64,000 nucleotides of DNA from JAAYAE01 sp963678395 (GCA_963678395.1 OY782827.1:1922001-1986000); one strand, 5' to 3'; shown: positions 8,507 to 19,306, counted from the first letter of the stretch. Translations and numbers: made by a program. Notes: generated by a model from the letters alone, not told the origin.

Positions 8507-9907
8507 CTATTTGTCATCAGCCAAAATAGCAAATGCCTCTACATACAAAGAAGCATCACTTTCCACTTTGATGCTACAAAAAAACTCTTTTTCCATGGCT
8601 TTTATACTATTAGAAATCAACCACTTAGCTACAAGAGGATGTACAGACAATAATAAATTTTTGCTGGGATTGCCTTCCTGCATAAAACTACGTAAACGTC
8701 TGCGTATTTCCACACCAACGGTCTCAGGAGATTGGACTCTGCCACTACCTTGGCAAACAGGGCAATCACTATATAGCACTGTTGACAAATTCTGCCTAGC
8801 CTTGCGCCTTGTAATTTCCACCAAATTTAATTTAGTTATATCCTGTACTTTTGGGTCCATTTTGTCATCGGCAAGCGCCTTGCGCAAAATATGCAAAATC
8901 TCTTCTTGATGCTTTGCTGTGTGCATATCAATAAAATCTACTACTACAATACCACCAATATCTCGCAACCGCAATTGTCTAGCTATTTCTAACGCTGCCT
9001 GGCGATTAATTTCCATTATAGTTGCTTCCAAGTTTTCTTGTCCACTATATTTCCCACTATTAACGTCTATTACCGTCATTGCTTCCGTATAGTCAATTAC
9101 AAGATATCCGCCACACTCAAGCCAAATTTGGCGATCTGAGATAGCCTCTATTTGTTTGTTGAGTTTAAATTTAGTAAAAACATCTATTTTCTCCCCATAA
9201 AAAATTGTCTCTATGTTGATATTATCCATATTTACTAGAAGTTCTTCTACCCTTTGGCAAACTGTTTTGTCATCAATAATAATCTTATTTGTATCCTCTG
9301 TTACAGAATCTCTAACAATGCGTACCGATAAATCTAGTTCCCTATAAAGTAGTGACGGTGCCTTTGCTCGTTTTCCCCGAGCTGAAATAACCTGCCAATC
9401 ACCAAGTAATACTTTAATATCCGCTAGCAACTTTTCTTCGTTAATTCCTTCAGCAGCAGTACGAATAACAAAACCCATACCTGCAGGCTTATGAGCCTCA
9501 ACAAAAGCACTAAGTCGTCTACGCTCACTTTTCCCAGTTATTTTTTTGGAAATAGCTATAGTATCACGAAAAGGCTGCAATACTAAATAACGTCCCGGCA
9601 AAGTTATCTCTCTAGTTACTGCCGGTCCCTTAGTTCCACGTGCATCTTTCATAACTTGCACTAAAACTGCTTGCCCTTCCGTGAGTTTTTCACCTTTTTC
9701 CATGTATAAAAAAGCATTCTGCGCCTTGCCTATATCAATAAAAGCTGCTTGGATACCAGGCACTACATTATTAATTTTACCTTTAAAAACACTGCTTACC
9801 AAATGTTGCTCGCTATCTCTTTCCACAACATATTCACATAGCCTATTATTAATTACGATACCCATGCGTGTTTCTTCAGGTTTTACACTCACAATAATAG
9901 TAGTCAT
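8507..9907 (-). CDS. rng: Ribonuclease G / RNase E family endoribonuclease
   Basis: Endonuclease for mRNA turnover and rRNA maturation, 466 residues, the catalytic half only. The S1 RNA-binding region is at residues 35-120 (GKINNVVPGIQAAFIDIGKAQNAFLY). The DNase I-like catalytic region has the metal-binding Asp motif MTVIDVNSGKYSG and IGGIVVVDFIDM. The zinc-link CPVCQGSGR (near residue 393) joins protomers. An SD (AAAGGAGG) lies 6 bases before the ATG. It heads towards cca in the same orientation. Confidence 0.93.
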   Translation of the reverse strand: MTTIIVSVKPEETRMGIVINNRLCEYVVERDSEQHLVSSVFKGKINNVVPGIQAAFIDIGKAQNAFLYMEKGEKLTEGQAVLVQVMKDARGTKGPAVTREITLPGRYLVLQPFRDTIAISKKITGKSERRRLSAFVEAHKPAGMGFVIRTAAEGINEEKLLADIKVLLGDWQVISARGKRAKAPSLLYRELDLSVRIVRDSVTEDTNKIIIDDKTVCQRVEELLVNMDNINIETIFYGEKIDVFTKFKLNKQIEAISDRQIWLECGGYLVIDYTEAMTVIDVNSGKYSGQENLEATIMEINRQAALEIARQLRLRDIGGIVVVDFIDMHTAKHQEEILHILRKALADDKMDPKVQDITKLNLVEITRRKARQNLSTVLYSDCPVCQGSGRVQSPETVGVEIRRRLRSFMQEGNPSKNLLLSVHPLVAKWLISNSIKAMEKEFFCSIKVESDASLYVEAFAILADDK

Positions 9908-10010
9908 GATACCCTCCTTTGATAAAAACCAAACACAATATTTAAACCTGTGTTTGGCTGCAGCTTAGAAAAATATTAATAATGATTTGTACTTTTCTAT
10001 AAATAAAATT

Positions 10011-10700
10011 TTACTTCCCTATGAGAGCTTTCTTTGCTCTTTTTGCATTTACAGCATACAAATCTATACGTTCAATATCTGCTTGTTCCACAACTATTGG
10101 TACGGCAAATTGATCTCGCAATATTTTTAGCAATTCTGTTGCTTTCATACTACCTGTAGGCGTTATTTTGCACGAAAATTTTAGTTCTAAATTATTATTA
10201 ATAAAATTTCCGGTAACCTGCTTTATAAAATTTTTTACTTCAATTTCCTTTGTTTTTCCTCTGCCTTTAGGAATTGGTTTTTGAAATAACACAGAAGCCG
10301 CTGTATTAAAACTATGCAGTTGCTCTAAACAGTCTTTGGTGCAGGGAACTTGTACATAATAATCAGCACCGGCAACACTTGCCATAAGTTTTGGTGTTTT
10401 ACTATCCACCACATCAGCCGCTTTAACATGAATGCCAATGGGTAATGCTTCCGCTAAATTTTGCAAGACAGATTTTAACTCAATATCTTTAGCTAATTCT
10501 ATTTCCAAAAGCTCTGCCTGGCTAGTAATTCCTACGCCTAATGCAGAGGCTAAGGAAAACTTCATATGAGGATTAAACCCCTCCGAATAAGCAATCGGCA
10601 ATTTTGCTCTGCGCATAGCTCGCTCAATTGTTCGCATATATTCTAAATGTGAAACAAAGCGTATACCATTTTCTTTTGTTATTTGCATACGTAATTTCAT
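10011..10700 (-). CDS. DUF2344 / TIGR03936-like protein
   Basis: A 229-residue soluble protein matching the TIGR03936 family by its opening (MRMQI-like: MKLRMQITKENGIRFVSHLE), RAMRRAKLPIAYSEGFNPHMKFSLASALGVG and spacing. Its ATG overlaps the stop of the radical SAM gene upstream (TTATGA), so the two are translationally coupled. The two proteins are almost always neighbours and in some species fused. The biochemical role is not established; an involvement in RNA modification or ribosome-related work has been suggested by context only. Family call is firm, function is open. Confidence 0.8.
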   Translation of the reverse strand: MKLRMQITKENGIRFVSHLEYMRTIERAMRRAKLPIAYSEGFNPHMKFSLASALGVGITSQAELLEIELAKDIELKSVLQNLAEALPIGIHVKAADVVDSKTPKLMASVAGADYYVQVPCTKDCLEQLHSFNTAASVLFQKPIPKGRGKTKEIEVKNFIKQVTGNFINNNLELKFSCKITPTGSMKATELLKILRDQFAVPIVVEQADIERIDLYAVNAKRAKKALIGK

Positions 10701-12577
10701 AAGGCATTACTCTTCCAATCTATTATTTTTGCTTCCAAATTGGGGCAAGCACCGCAGCCCGTGCAATCTCCATTACGACAATCTACTGTCAATTCACCAG
10801 TCTTGGATTTTTGATATTCATTCCACAAAAATGCTCTGGATATTCCAGGTTGAATATGTTCCCATGGGAATACTTCGCCTTGGGCTCTTTCGCGCGTAGC
10901 ATAAAAATCTTTATCAAGTCCAGCATCACTAATAGCGTTTAGCCATCGTTCATAAGAAAAATGCTCGCTCCATCCATCGAATTTTGCACCACGCTGCCAT
11001 GCCAAATATAAAGCCTTACCCAGCCTACGATCTCCACGTGCAAAAACACCTTCAATGACGCTGGTTACAGAATCGTGATATTGATAAGTAATATTTTTTA
11101 TTTTCAAAGCATCTTTTAAAAGCATTTGCTTGCGATTAATTTCCGCAAGACTATTTTGCCCCACCCATTGAAAAGGTGTATATGGCTTAGGAACAAAGGA
11201 GGATACGCTAACCGTAACTTTTGCTCCGCCCTTACCTGTTACCTCTTTGTATTTTCCTTGTACCGCTTTAGCCAGATCGGCAATGGCCAAAATATCGTCA
11301 TCTGTTTCTCCCGGCAGTCCAATCATAAAGTACAATTTAACTTGCGACCACCCATTAGCAAAAGCCACTCCAACTGCACCCATTAAATCATCTTTTGTTA
11401 CTCCTTTATTTATAACATCACGCATACGCTGGCTTCCTGCTTCTGGGGCAAAAGTTAAACCACTTTTGCGCACTGCCTGCACTTCTTTAGCAAGGCCAAC
11501 GGAAAAACTATCTATACGAAGTGAAGGTAGAGAAACACTCACCTTATCATCTTTAAATTCCCCTATTAAATCATGAATCAATGTTTTTAGGCAGGAATAA
11601 TCTGCCGTACTTAGAGAGACCAAAGATATTTCATTGTAACCGGTATTATCTATAGATTGGCGAGCCAATTCTTTTAATACCTCTGGCTTACGTTCCCTTA
11701 CCGGCCTATAAACCATGCCTGCATGGCAGAAACGGCAACCACGTGAGCAACCTCTAAATATTTCTAACATGATCCGATCATGTACTATTTCTCCATAAGG
11801 CACAATAGGTTTTGTCGGAAAGTCTACTGTATTTAAATCTTTAACAATTCTTTTTTGCACAATAGCAGGTGCTAGCTCATTAAGAGGTTTTACCTCTTTA
11901 AGACACCCTGCTGGCACATCTTTATTATCAGTAGTCAAATATTCCACTTTATAAAAACTTGGTACATAAATACCCGAAATCTTTACTACCTGCCTTAGAA
12001 ACTCACTACGACCGCCTGGTTTGCCTGCTTTTTTCCACTGTTTATAGAGATTCATAACCTCTACCATTACTTCTTCCCCTTCGCCCACGATAAAAAAGTC
12101 AATAAAATCTGCTAAGGGTTCTGGATTAAAAACACAAGGCCCTCCTGCAATAATGAAAGGATCTTCTTCGCCTCGTTCCGTTGCTAGCATGGTGATACCA
12201 CCTAAATCCAGCATATTCAAAACATTAGAATAAGAAAGCTCATATTGTAACGTAAAACCCACAAAATCAAATTCCTTTAGTGGTTTCATCGTTTCTAATG
12301 AGGTGAGTGGCAAGGCATGTTCGCGCATTTTTGCTTCCATGTCAACCCAAGGAGCATAAGTACGCTCAGCAGCTACACCAGGTTGTGAATTTAATATATG
12401 GTACAGTATTTTAAATCCCAAATAGCTCATCCCTACTTCGTAAATATCAGGAAAAGCCAAGGCAATAGCAACTTCTGTTTCCTCTTTGGTTTTAATAATA
12501 CTTCCAAATTCCATACCTGTATAACGAGCAGGTTTTTCTACTGCACTTAATATATCTAGAGATATTTTTTTTCTCAT
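10697..12577 (-). CDS. B12-binding-domain radical SAM protein, TIGR03960 family
   Basis: A 626-residue radical SAM enzyme. The N-terminal part resembles a cobalamin-binding Rossmann domain (residues about 25-160, VAIALAFPDIYEVGMSYLGFK). The radical SAM cluster motif is GCSRGCRFCHAGM (CxxxCxxC, near residue 280). The C-terminus has a Cys-rich end (CRNGDCTGCGACPN) likely to hold another metal or cluster. The substrate is unknown. It is coupled by overlap to the DUF2344 gene, its usual partner, and lies directly downstream of rodA (9 bases). Confidence 0.85.
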   Translation of the reverse strand: MRKKISLDILSAVEKPARYTGMEFGSIIKTKEETEVAIALAFPDIYEVGMSYLGFKILYHILNSQPGVAAERTYAPWVDMEAKMREHALPLTSLETMKPLKEFDFVGFTLQYELSYSNVLNMLDLGGITMLATERGEEDPFIIAGGPCVFNPEPLADFIDFFIVGEGEEVMVEVMNLYKQWKKAGKPGGRSEFLRQVVKISGIYVPSFYKVEYLTTDNKDVPAGCLKEVKPLNELAPAIVQKRIVKDLNTVDFPTKPIVPYGEIVHDRIMLEIFRGCSRGCRFCHAGMVYRPVRERKPEVLKELARQSIDNTGYNEISLVSLSTADYSCLKTLIHDLIGEFKDDKVSVSLPSLRIDSFSVGLAKEVQAVRKSGLTFAPEAGSQRMRDVINKGVTKDDLMGAVGVAFANGWSQVKLYFMIGLPGETDDDILAIADLAKAVQGKYKEVTGKGGAKVTVSVSSFVPKPYTPFQWVGQNSLAEINRKQMLLKDALKIKNITYQYHDSVTSVIEGVFARGDRRLGKALYLAWQRGAKFDGWSEHFSYERWLNAISDAGLDKDFYATRERAQGEVFPWEHIQPGISRAFLWNEYQKSKTGELTVDCRNGDCTGCGACPNLEAKIIDWKSNAL

Positions 12578-12586
12578 ATAAACTCC

Positions 12587-13696
12587 TTAATGAAATCTTA
12601 ATCTTTGTGGATGCAAATCAATATTTAATAGCAATGTAATCATCAGCATATTGGTAGTTAAAGAACTAACTCCATAACTCATAAAGGGTAATGGCACACC
12701 GGTTACCGGCATAATACCGGAAGTCATTCCTACATTAACCAAAACATGAAAAGTAAACGTAGAAACAATCCCCGTAGCCAATAAACACCCGAAATTATCT
12801 GTTGCATTCATAGCAATACTTAGTCCACGATAAATAATTAATAAATATAATAATAAAATTATTGTTACGCCAATAAAACCAAATTCCTCACCAGCCACAG
12901 CAAAAATAAAGTCTGTATGATTTTCCGGCAAGAAATTTAATTGGCTTTGAGTACCACAAAACAAACCCTTGCCTGCAAACAGTCCTGAGCCAATTGCAAT
13001 CATAGATTGAATAACATGATACCCACTGCCATAAGGTTCCAATCCTGGGTCTAAAAAAACGCGAATACGATTCCGCTGATATTCATGCAGGACTCCCCAC
13101 AAAAGCGGAGCGGAAGCAAGACCAACACACCCCATTACCAAAAAATATTTCTTCTTAAAGCCACAAATGATCATAATACCCAATAAAATCGCTAAAAAAA
13201 CCAAAGAAGTACCCAAATCAGGCTGTTTCATTACCAAGATAAAAGGAACAAATACATAAGCAAAAACAGGAAACCAGCCATATAAGGTGTCTAAGGTATT
13301 AACCCTTTTATCTACATATGCCGCCAAGGCTATAATCATAATGGCCTTAGCAAATTCACTGGGTTGAATACTAAATGGTCCCAGCTGAATCCAGCGTTGT
13401 GCTCCCAAAACTGTTCTGCCAAAAAACATAACAGCTAAAAGCATTATTATATTAAAAATATACATAGGTTTAGCCAAATCTTTTAGCATGCGATAGTCAA
13501 ACCGTAAGAGGTAATAACCTATAAAAATATTAATAACAGCAAATAACGCTTGCCTAAAAACGTAATAGTATCTATTGGGCGAAGCTATATTGACGTGAGT
13601 TGCACTGCCTATAACCATTATCCCAATACCTATAAGCATAAATACACCAAAGAGTAAAACATAGTCTAGGTTATTTATTATCTTTTTTTCAAGCAT
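12587..13696 (-). CDS. rodA: Peptidoglycan polymerase RodA (SEDS family)
   Basis: Glycosyltransferase that polymerises lipid II during cell elongation, partner of PBP2. 369 residues with about ten membrane helices. SEDS hallmarks: GAQRWIQLGPFSIQPSEFAKAI is present in pieces (RWIQLG, QPSEF), KQPDLGTSLV, GLFAGKG, and the end GVSSLTTNMLMI. SD TAAGGAGGG precedes the ATG. Located 12 bases after mrdA in the standard mre-mrd order. RodA and not FtsW is chosen because of the mreBCD-mrdA context. Confidence 0.92.
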   Translation of the reverse strand: MLEKKIINNLDYVLLFGVFMLIGIGIMVIGSATHVNIASPNRYYYVFRQALFAVINIFIGYYLLRFDYRMLKDLAKPMYIFNIIMLLAVMFFGRTVLGAQRWIQLGPFSIQPSEFAKAIMIIALAAYVDKRVNTLDTLYGWFPVFAYVFVPFILVMKQPDLGTSLVFLAILLGIMIICGFKKKYFLVMGCVGLASAPLLWGVLHEYQRNRIRVFLDPGLEPYGSGYHVIQSMIAIGSGLFAGKGLFCGTQSQLNFLPENHTDFIFAVAGEEFGFIGVTIILLLYLLIIYRGLSIAMNATDNFGCLLATGIVSTFTFHVLVNVGMTSGIMPVTGVPLPFMSYGVSSLTTNMLMITLLLNIDLHPQRLRFH

Positions 13697-13708
13697 GTTT
13701 TACCCTCC

Positions 13709-15478
13709 TTAAGTTTGTTTACTTTGCCCAAAAGCATACTCTAAAATATTTTTTACTATGGGAACTGCTGCTACAGAACCATAACCGCCTTGCTCAACAA
13801 TACAAACTACTACTAATGTCGGTTTGTCAGCCGGAGCATAAGCAATAAACCAACCATGATCTCGTCCAGGAGGATTCTCTGCCGTTCCCGTCTTTCCAGC
13901 TACGGCTACAGGCAAAGCTCCTAAATCAGCAGCTGTGCCACCTTCTTTGGTAACAGCCTTTAACCCCTCTTGAATCAACATCAAATTTTCTTTGGACACC
14001 GGTAGATTGCCCAAAAGCTTTGGTTTAAAAGTTTTAAATACACTACCATCATCATTTAAAATCTTTTCCACCAAAAGAGGTTTAAAGCGTTTACCATCAT
14101 TGGCTACAGCGCTAAGCATGTCTGCAACCTGAATTGGTGTCGCTAAATTAAAACCCTGTCCAATAGCAGCATTAAAAGTATCACCCAAAAACCAATCTTC
14201 ATCAAAAACCTTCATTTTATATTTAGGATTGGCAATAAGGCCCTCTGCTTCGCCATCAAGGTCAATGCCGGTTTTTGCTCCAAAGCCGAATTTTGCGGCA
14301 TACTCGTCTATTAAGTCAATTCCTAAACGATTGCCCATCTCATAAAAATACACATTGTCCGAGGCCGATAAAGCTTTTTTGAAATCTATCCAACCTAAAG
14401 CCTCACCATTAGCATTACGCATATCAATCAACTTATGCCGCCCTGAGTCAAAAATTAGTTCATCCGGCGTTACCTTTTTCTCTTCTAAGGCGGCCGAACC
14501 TGTAACAATTTTAAAGGTAGAACCAGGTGGATACTGGCCAGCAATAACCTTATCTGTCATAGGATCGAAAGAATCGTTGTTTATTGCTTGCCAATTTTTT
14601 TCTGAAATACCGTTAACAAACCAATTAGGATCAAAATTCGGTCTAGAAACCAATGCTTTTATTTCGCCGGTACGCGGATCCATGGCAATAATAGCACAAC
14701 CACGAGCCCCCAACTTTTTGAGCTCTTTATCTGCTGCCATTTCGGCAACTCGCTGCATTCTAGCATCAATGGTAAGTACCAAGCCATGGCCTGCTTTTGG
14801 CGGTACTTTATCCATTATTTTTACTACTCTTCCACTAACATCGACTTCTTCTCGATAACTACCATCTACGCCGCGCAATAAATTATCATAAAAACGCTCT
14901 AAACCAAATTTGCCAATAATACTTCCAGCCTTTAGGCCTTTATAAAGACCATTGTCTATTTCATATTGGCTAATTTCGCCTACATAGCCCAAAGCATGTA
15001 CCGCTAGTCTTTCATTGACATAATTTCTGACTGGTTGTACCTCTACCATAACCCCTGGTAAATCTCTTAAATTCTCTTCTATTTTGGTAACTATTTCCGG
15101 AGAAGCATTGCTCACCAAACGTACAGGTTCGTAACTCCCCTTATTTTTTTCTATAATTTTAAGTATTGCAGCCTCTGGCATTTGTAGCAGCTTTGCTAAC
15201 CGTTCAATAACCTCAGGTTTATAAGTTTCGCCTATGCGTGTAAGGGAAATCATAAAACCAGGTTTATTATTAACGAGCTCTTCGCCGTTACAGTCATATA
15301 TAATTCCTCTTGGAGCCAAAATAGTCGTATAACGAGTACGATTGCCTTCTGCCTGCCTATCATAGTACTCACCCTTATATATTTGCAAGTAGGCCATTCT
15401 GCCAATAAGAATCATAATTACAGCAATTACTGCAAACATCATAAGTTCTAAACGATAGGCAAATGTCTTATTAAGCAA
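13709..15478 (-). CDS. mrdA: Penicillin-binding protein 2 (elongation transpeptidase)
   Basis: Cross-links peptidoglycan in side-wall growth together with RodA and MreBCD. About 589 residues: an N-terminal membrane anchor, a PBP dimerisation region and a transpeptidase domain with the active-site SxxK PPGSTFKI, SDN (SASDNVYFY) and KTG (AGKTGTAENPPGRDH). I place the start at the TTG at 15478, which follows an AAAGGAGG site by 6 bases; the longer frame begins inside that site. TTG starts are common in Firmicutes. It is followed closely by rodA. Confidence 0.9.
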   Translation of the reverse strand: MLNKTFAYRLELMMFAVIAVIMILIGRMAYLQIYKGEYYDRQAEGNRTRYTTILAPRGIIYDCNGEELVNNKPGFMISLTRIGETYKPEVIERLAKLLQMPEAAILKIIEKNKGSYEPVRLVSNASPEIVTKIEENLRDLPGVMVEVQPVRNYVNERLAVHALGYVGEISQYEIDNGLYKGLKAGSIIGKFGLERFYDNLLRGVDGSYREEVDVSGRVVKIMDKVPPKAGHGLVLTIDARMQRVAEMAADKELKKLGARGCAIIAMDPRTGEIKALVSRPNFDPNWFVNGISEKNWQAINNDSFDPMTDKVIAGQYPPGSTFKIVTGSAALEEKKVTPDELIFDSGRHKLIDMRNANGEALGWIDFKKALSASDNVYFYEMGNRLGIDLIDEYAAKFGFGAKTGIDLDGEAEGLIANPKYKMKVFDEDWFLGDTFNAAIGQGFNLATPIQVADMLSAVANDGKRFKPLLVEKILNDDGSVFKTFKPKLLGNLPVSKENLMLIQEGLKAVTKEGGTAADLGALPVAVAGKTGTAENPPGRDHGWFIAYAPADKPTLVVVCIVEQGGYGSVAAVPIVKNILEYAFGQSKQT

Positions 15479-15585
15479 AATCGAACCTCCTTTCAATCCT
15501 CTATAAGCGGCCTGCCTTTATCAAAGTGCAACAATTATATTCAACCATGTTTTTTAAACTCTGTAAAATTACTACAAAAATATAA

Positions 15586-16092
15586 TTACAAATGGTAATA
15601 TGGATTATCTTTTTGCCACAACCATTCTTTTATCACGTTGTAAATAAACCACACTGGCAAAGCACAAAGTAAATTCCACAATATATATTTACCTGAATTA
15701 ACAAGCAAGATAGAAATATTGAAAATCTCCCAATTAAACAACATTAAAACAATAGTATAAACTACTTTAATAATAATACTGGTAATACCTACTAACATGA
15801 CAAAAGTCATGGGCCTATCTTTAAAAACGCTGCCCCTAGACGCTCCGACAAAAAGTCCAACTAATAAGCGCGTAATACTATGAAAACCAAAAAGTGAAAG
15901 AGTTAAAACATCTTGCAGTGCACCTACACAGAAACCGCAAATAGCACCATTTTTTGCACCGGCATCTAAAGAATACACAAGCACAAATAGCAGTAATAAA
16001 TCCGGTGCCTGAGCACTGTTAAAAAGTCTAAACCAAGTGCTTTGTATGCCCAGTAAAATTAAAACTAGAAACGGCCAAATTAAAAATCTCAT
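15586..16092 (-). CDS. mreD: Rod-shape-determining protein MreD
   Basis: Small integral membrane protein of the elongasome, 168 residues, about five to six membrane helices, opening MRFLIWPFLVLILLGIQSTWF as is usual for MreD. Sequence is poorly conserved in this family, so the call rests on size, topology and position between mreC and mrdA. Its ATG overlaps the mreC stop (ATGA). Confidence 0.85.
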   Translation of the reverse strand: MRFLIWPFLVLILLGIQSTWFRLFNSAQAPDLLLLFVLVYSLDAGAKNGAICGFCVGALQDVLTLSLFGFHSITRLLVGLFVGASRGSVFKDRPMTFVMLVGITSIIIKVVYTIVLMLFNWEIFNISILLVNSGKYILWNLLCALPVWFIYNVIKEWLWQKDNPYYHL

Positions 16093-16985
16093 TTAACCGT
16101 TCCTCCTTTATTTTGGTCCTTTATGCCTGCTACACTAGCCTTTTTACCACCTTGTAAAAGTCCTGAGAAATCATCATAATTTGTTACAACCATAACCTCT
16201 TCTAAACGTGAAAAATCTACACTAGGAGTAATAGTCGCTACCTTAGTTAAGCCGCCAGCATCCTTTTGCACTTCCTCAATGGTACCTATAACAAGTCCTG
16301 CAGGGTGGTGTCCACTATAGCCGGAAGTTACTACAGTATCACCTGGTAACAGGTCTGCATCTCTAGCCATATTGTTCATTTCCAAAGAAGCATCTTGCCC
16401 TGCCACTCCTCCAACAATACCGGCCACGCGAGAATCTCCACGTAAATTCATACCACCAATTTTACTACGAGGGCTATTTATAAGCAAAACTCTAGCCACG
16501 TTAGGGTAAACGCCATCTACTATGCCTACTAATCCAGCTCCAGTAACCACTGACATATTAAGTTTTAAACCTGCATTTGAACCTTGATTGATAAGAACGG
16601 TGTCCTGCAAATCACCTATATCCTTACCAATTACTTTTGCCGATTGTAATTTAAGCTGAGGATGGTTGCCTTTAAAATCAAGCAACTGACTAAGGCGGTT
16701 ATTTTCACCTTTCATGGCGATAAGATCTATATTATCTTGACGTAAGCTATCATTTTCTTTTTTCAATTTTTCATTTTCTTCACGCAAGTTTGCAAGTGAA
16801 GCAAAATAACCGGTGGTATTATGTACCCCATCGGCTATTTCTGTAACTAAATAAGTAATTGGGCTCATAGCCGTAATTATTATTCTGTTTACCATAGGAA
16901 ACCTTGCTCTGCCATCAAATATTAATCCCATTAACAGCAGTACTATTATAGCTCCTATGCTAGCTATTGACTTTCTTTTATTCAT
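16089..16985 (-). CDS. mreC: Rod-shape-determining protein MreC
   Basis: Bitopic elongasome scaffold, 298 residues: one N-terminal membrane helix, a coiled coil (about residues 63-95, LREENEKLKKENDSLRQDN) and the beta-rich periplasmic domain with GLVGIVDGVYPNVARVLLI and VVTSGYSGHHPAGL. It activates PBP2/RodA. It lies 23 bases after mreB and overlaps mreD. Its stop codon is TGA, useful evidence that TGA is a normal stop in this genome. Confidence 0.92.
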   Translation of the reverse strand: MNKRKSIASIGAIIVLLLMGLIFDGRARFPMVNRIIITAMSPITYLVTEIADGVHNTTGYFASLANLREENEKLKKENDSLRQDNIDLIAMKGENNRLSQLLDFKGNHPQLKLQSAKVIGKDIGDLQDTVLINQGSNAGLKLNMSVVTGAGLVGIVDGVYPNVARVLLINSPRSKIGGMNLRGDSRVAGIVGGVAGQDASLEMNNMARDADLLPGDTVVTSGYSGHHPAGLVIGTIEEVQKDAGGLTKVATITPSVDFSRLEEVMVVTNYDDFSGLLQGGKKASVAGIKDQNKGGTVK

Positions 16986-17008
16986 GGACGATCCCCTATG
17001 ATTGTAGA

Positions 17009-18040
17009 TTATTTTCTACCCGTAGTCATAAAACCCCGTTTAAAAACGTCAATATGTTCTACAGCAATTCCAGTTCCCAAGGCCACACACGACAACGCAT
17101 CATCGGATACTAAAACAGGCATACCCGTTTCACGGCTCAAAAGACGGTCAAAATTGCGTAACAAAGAAGAACCACCTGTCATAACAATACCACGATCCAT
17201 AATATCTGCAGCCAACTCAGGAGGACATTTTTCCAAAGTGCTTTTAATAGCATCAATAATTCCCGCTATTGGCTCAGTTAATGCTTCCCGTATTTGGTTT
17301 TGGTTAATTGTTAAAGTCTTCGGCAGTCCGGTAACCAAATCACGTCCGCGAATATCCATGCGGGCAGGGCGCTCTACCTCCATAGCTGTACCAATTTCTA
17401 TCTTAACTTCCTCAGCCGTACGTTCGCCAATTAGCAAATTGTATTTGCGCTTTATATATTGCACAATGGCGTCATCCATTTCATCGCCACCAATGCGAAG
17501 GGATTTGCTTACTACAATGCCTCCCAAAGAAATTATAGCTACTTCTGAGGTGCCACCGCCAATATCTACTACCATACTTCCAGTTGCTTCTTGCACTGGT
17601 AACCCAGCCCCAATAGCGGCTGCCATAGGTTCTTCAATAAGGTAAGCCTCTCTTGCTCCTGCCTGAATTGCAGCATCAACTACGGCTCTTTTTTCTACTG
17701 CTGTAACTCCGGAAGGAACCCCTACTACGACACGTGGGCGCACAAAAGATTTATTGCGAATCGCTTTTTTTATAAAAAACCTAAGCATAGCCTGCGTAAT
17801 ATCAAAATCAGCAATAACGCCATCTTTTAAAGGTCGAATAGCAATAATATTCCCAGGTGTTCTTCCTATCATACGCTTGGCCTCAGCCCCTACAGCTAGA
17901 ACTACGTTAGTATCCTTCTCTACTGCCACCACAGAGGGTTCGCGAATTATAATGCCTTTACCCTTTAAATGTACAAGTGTATTTGCTGTTCCTAGGTCAA
18001 TACCCATATCCTTGGAAAAGGAATTGAAAAATCCAAACAT
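17009..18040 (-). CDS. mreB: Rod-shape-determining protein MreB (bacterial actin)
   Basis: Cytoskeletal ATPase that guides side-wall synthesis, 343 residues. Actin-fold motifs are intact: phosphate 1 [10 protein letters not shown] (about 13-22), phosphate 2 [14 protein letters not shown] (near 160) and the adenosine loop [13 protein letters not shown] (near 290). Length is standard. It sits between radC and mreC, the common Firmicute order. Confidence 0.96.
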   Translation of the reverse strand: MFGFFNSFSKDMGIDLGTANTLVHLKGKGIIIREPSVVAVEKDTNVVLAVGAEAKRMIGRTPGNIIAIRPLKDGVIADFDITQAMLRFFIKKAIRNKSFVRPRVVVGVPSGVTAVEKRAVVDAAIQAGAREAYLIEEPMAAAIGAGLPVQEATGSMVVDIGGGTSEVAIISLGGIVVSKSLRIGGDEMDDAIVQYIKRKYNLLIGERTAEEVKIEIGTAMEVERPARMDIRGRDLVTGLPKTLTINQNQIREALTEPIAGIIDAIKSTLEKCPPELAADIMDRGIVMTGGSSLLRNFDRLLSRETGMPVLVSDDALSCVALGTGIAVEHIDVFKRGFMTTGRK

Positions 18041-18057
18041 ACTGTGTCCCCTTCTTT

Positions 18058-18744
18058 CTATAAATACCCATGTTCCTTAAAGCTAAAATAAGTCCCATAA
18101 CCAATAACAATATGATCCAAAAGAGGGATACCCATAATATTACCAGTTTGAGCCAACGCATCTGTAAGGGAACGGTCTTCCCTACTTGGTGTTGGATCCC
18201 CCGAAGGATGGTTGTGCCCCACTAAAATTGCAGCAGCATGACGCAATACTGCTGGTGCAAATACTTCTCTTGGGTGCACTACTGATGAATTTAGAGACCC
18301 CTCAGAAATTTGTTCTACTAGCATTACTTTATTTTTTGCATTTAAAAGCACTATTAGAAAAGGCTCATTAATTTCATACCTTAAGCGTGGCATCAAAAGT
18401 GCCGCCCCTTCTTCAGGAGAACTTATGCCTTCTCTCTCCAATGTACTAGCATATGCGATTCTTTTTCCTAATTCTAAAGCTGCTAAGATTGTTGTCGCCT
18501 TAGCCGGTCCCAATCCCTTTGTTTTTACTAATTGTTCCACTTTATTGAAACTTGCTAAATCACGCAACTTCATCTCGTTGGCAGTTAACTCTCTAGCAAT
18601 TTCCAAAGCTGATTTGTTTTTGGTACCTGTCCTAATTAATATTGCTAATAACTCTGAAGGACTTAATACCTTGGCCCCATGTAACATAAGCTTTTCCCTG
18701 GGCCTATCTTCTCTTGGTAATTCCTTGATTAGGTAGTTTGTCAT
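18058..18744 (-). CDS. radC: RadC family JAB-domain protein
   Basis: 228 residues. An N-terminal helix-hairpin-helix region ([14 protein letters not shown]... [20 protein letters not shown]) is followed by an MPN/JAB metal-binding domain with the motif [18 protein letters not shown]. Despite its name the family has no proven repair role. Its start lies inside the end of maf (41-base overlap), which implies coupled translation. It precedes mreB by 17 bases. Confidence 0.92.
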   Translation of the reverse strand: MTNYLIKELPREDRPREKLMLHGAKVLSPSELLAILIRTGTKNKSALEIARELTANEMKLRDLASFNKVEQLVKTKGLGPAKATTILAALELGKRIAYASTLEREGISSPEEGAALLMPRLRYEINEPFLIVLLNAKNKVMLVEQISEGSLNSSVVHPREVFAPAVLRHAAAILVGHNHPSGDPTPSREDRSLTDALAQTGNIMGIPLLDHIVIGYGTYFSFKEHGYL

Positions 18745-19306
18745 CGAGTGTCACGTCCAGTTCTGCGAATAGAGTGTAAAGTTTGGTTAATGGTAATCCT
18801 ACTACATTATTATAACAACCAACTATGGAATCAACAAGAAGTGCTCCACGACCTTGAATGCCATAAGCACCTGCTTTATCCATAGGCTCTCCTGTTGCTA
18901 CATATTTTTTTATTTCTTTATCTGTCAAAACCCGAAATTTAACAAATGTTTTTTCTACTGCTAACACATTTTTATTTTTATAAAATACAGCTACGCATGT
19001 TAATACCTCATGGGTTCTACCACTTAGTTTTTTTAACATATTAATAGCATTTTCATAATTTTGGGGTTTACCTAAAATTTCTTTGTCCAATAATACAATT
19101 GTATCAGCAGCAATAACTACATCATCGCTGTGACAATTTGCTAAGACGCTAAGCCCCTTGCCCAAAGCATTACCTTGCACAAGTGCATCTGGTTCTTTTG
19201 TTTGTATCTCTTCTACATAATTGCTGACTACTACGTGGGGCTCAATTCCAATCTGTCTCAATAATTCCAACCTTCGTGGCGAACCCGAAGCCAAAATAAA
19301 TGTCAT
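18704..19306 (-). CDS. maf: Maf-like nucleotide pyrophosphatase
   Basis: Hydrolyses non-canonical nucleoside triphosphates (dTTP/UTP or modified pyrimidines in characterised members). 200 residues. Maf motifs: ILASGSPRRLELLRQIG at the N-terminus, ADTIVLLDKEILGKP, LSGRTHEVLT and DKAGAYGIQGRGALLVDSIVG. First gene of the maf-radC-mre-mrd set. Confidence 0.93.
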   Translation of the reverse strand: MTFILASGSPRRLELLRQIGIEPHVVVSNYVEEIQTKEPDALVQGNALGKGLSVLANCHSDDVVIAADTIVLLDKEILGKPQNYENAINMLKKLSGRTHEVLTCVAVFYKNKNVLAVEKTFVKFRVLTDKEIKKYVATGEPMDKAGAYGIQGRGALLVDSIVGCYNNVVGLPLTKLYTLFAELDVTLDDKLPNQGITKRR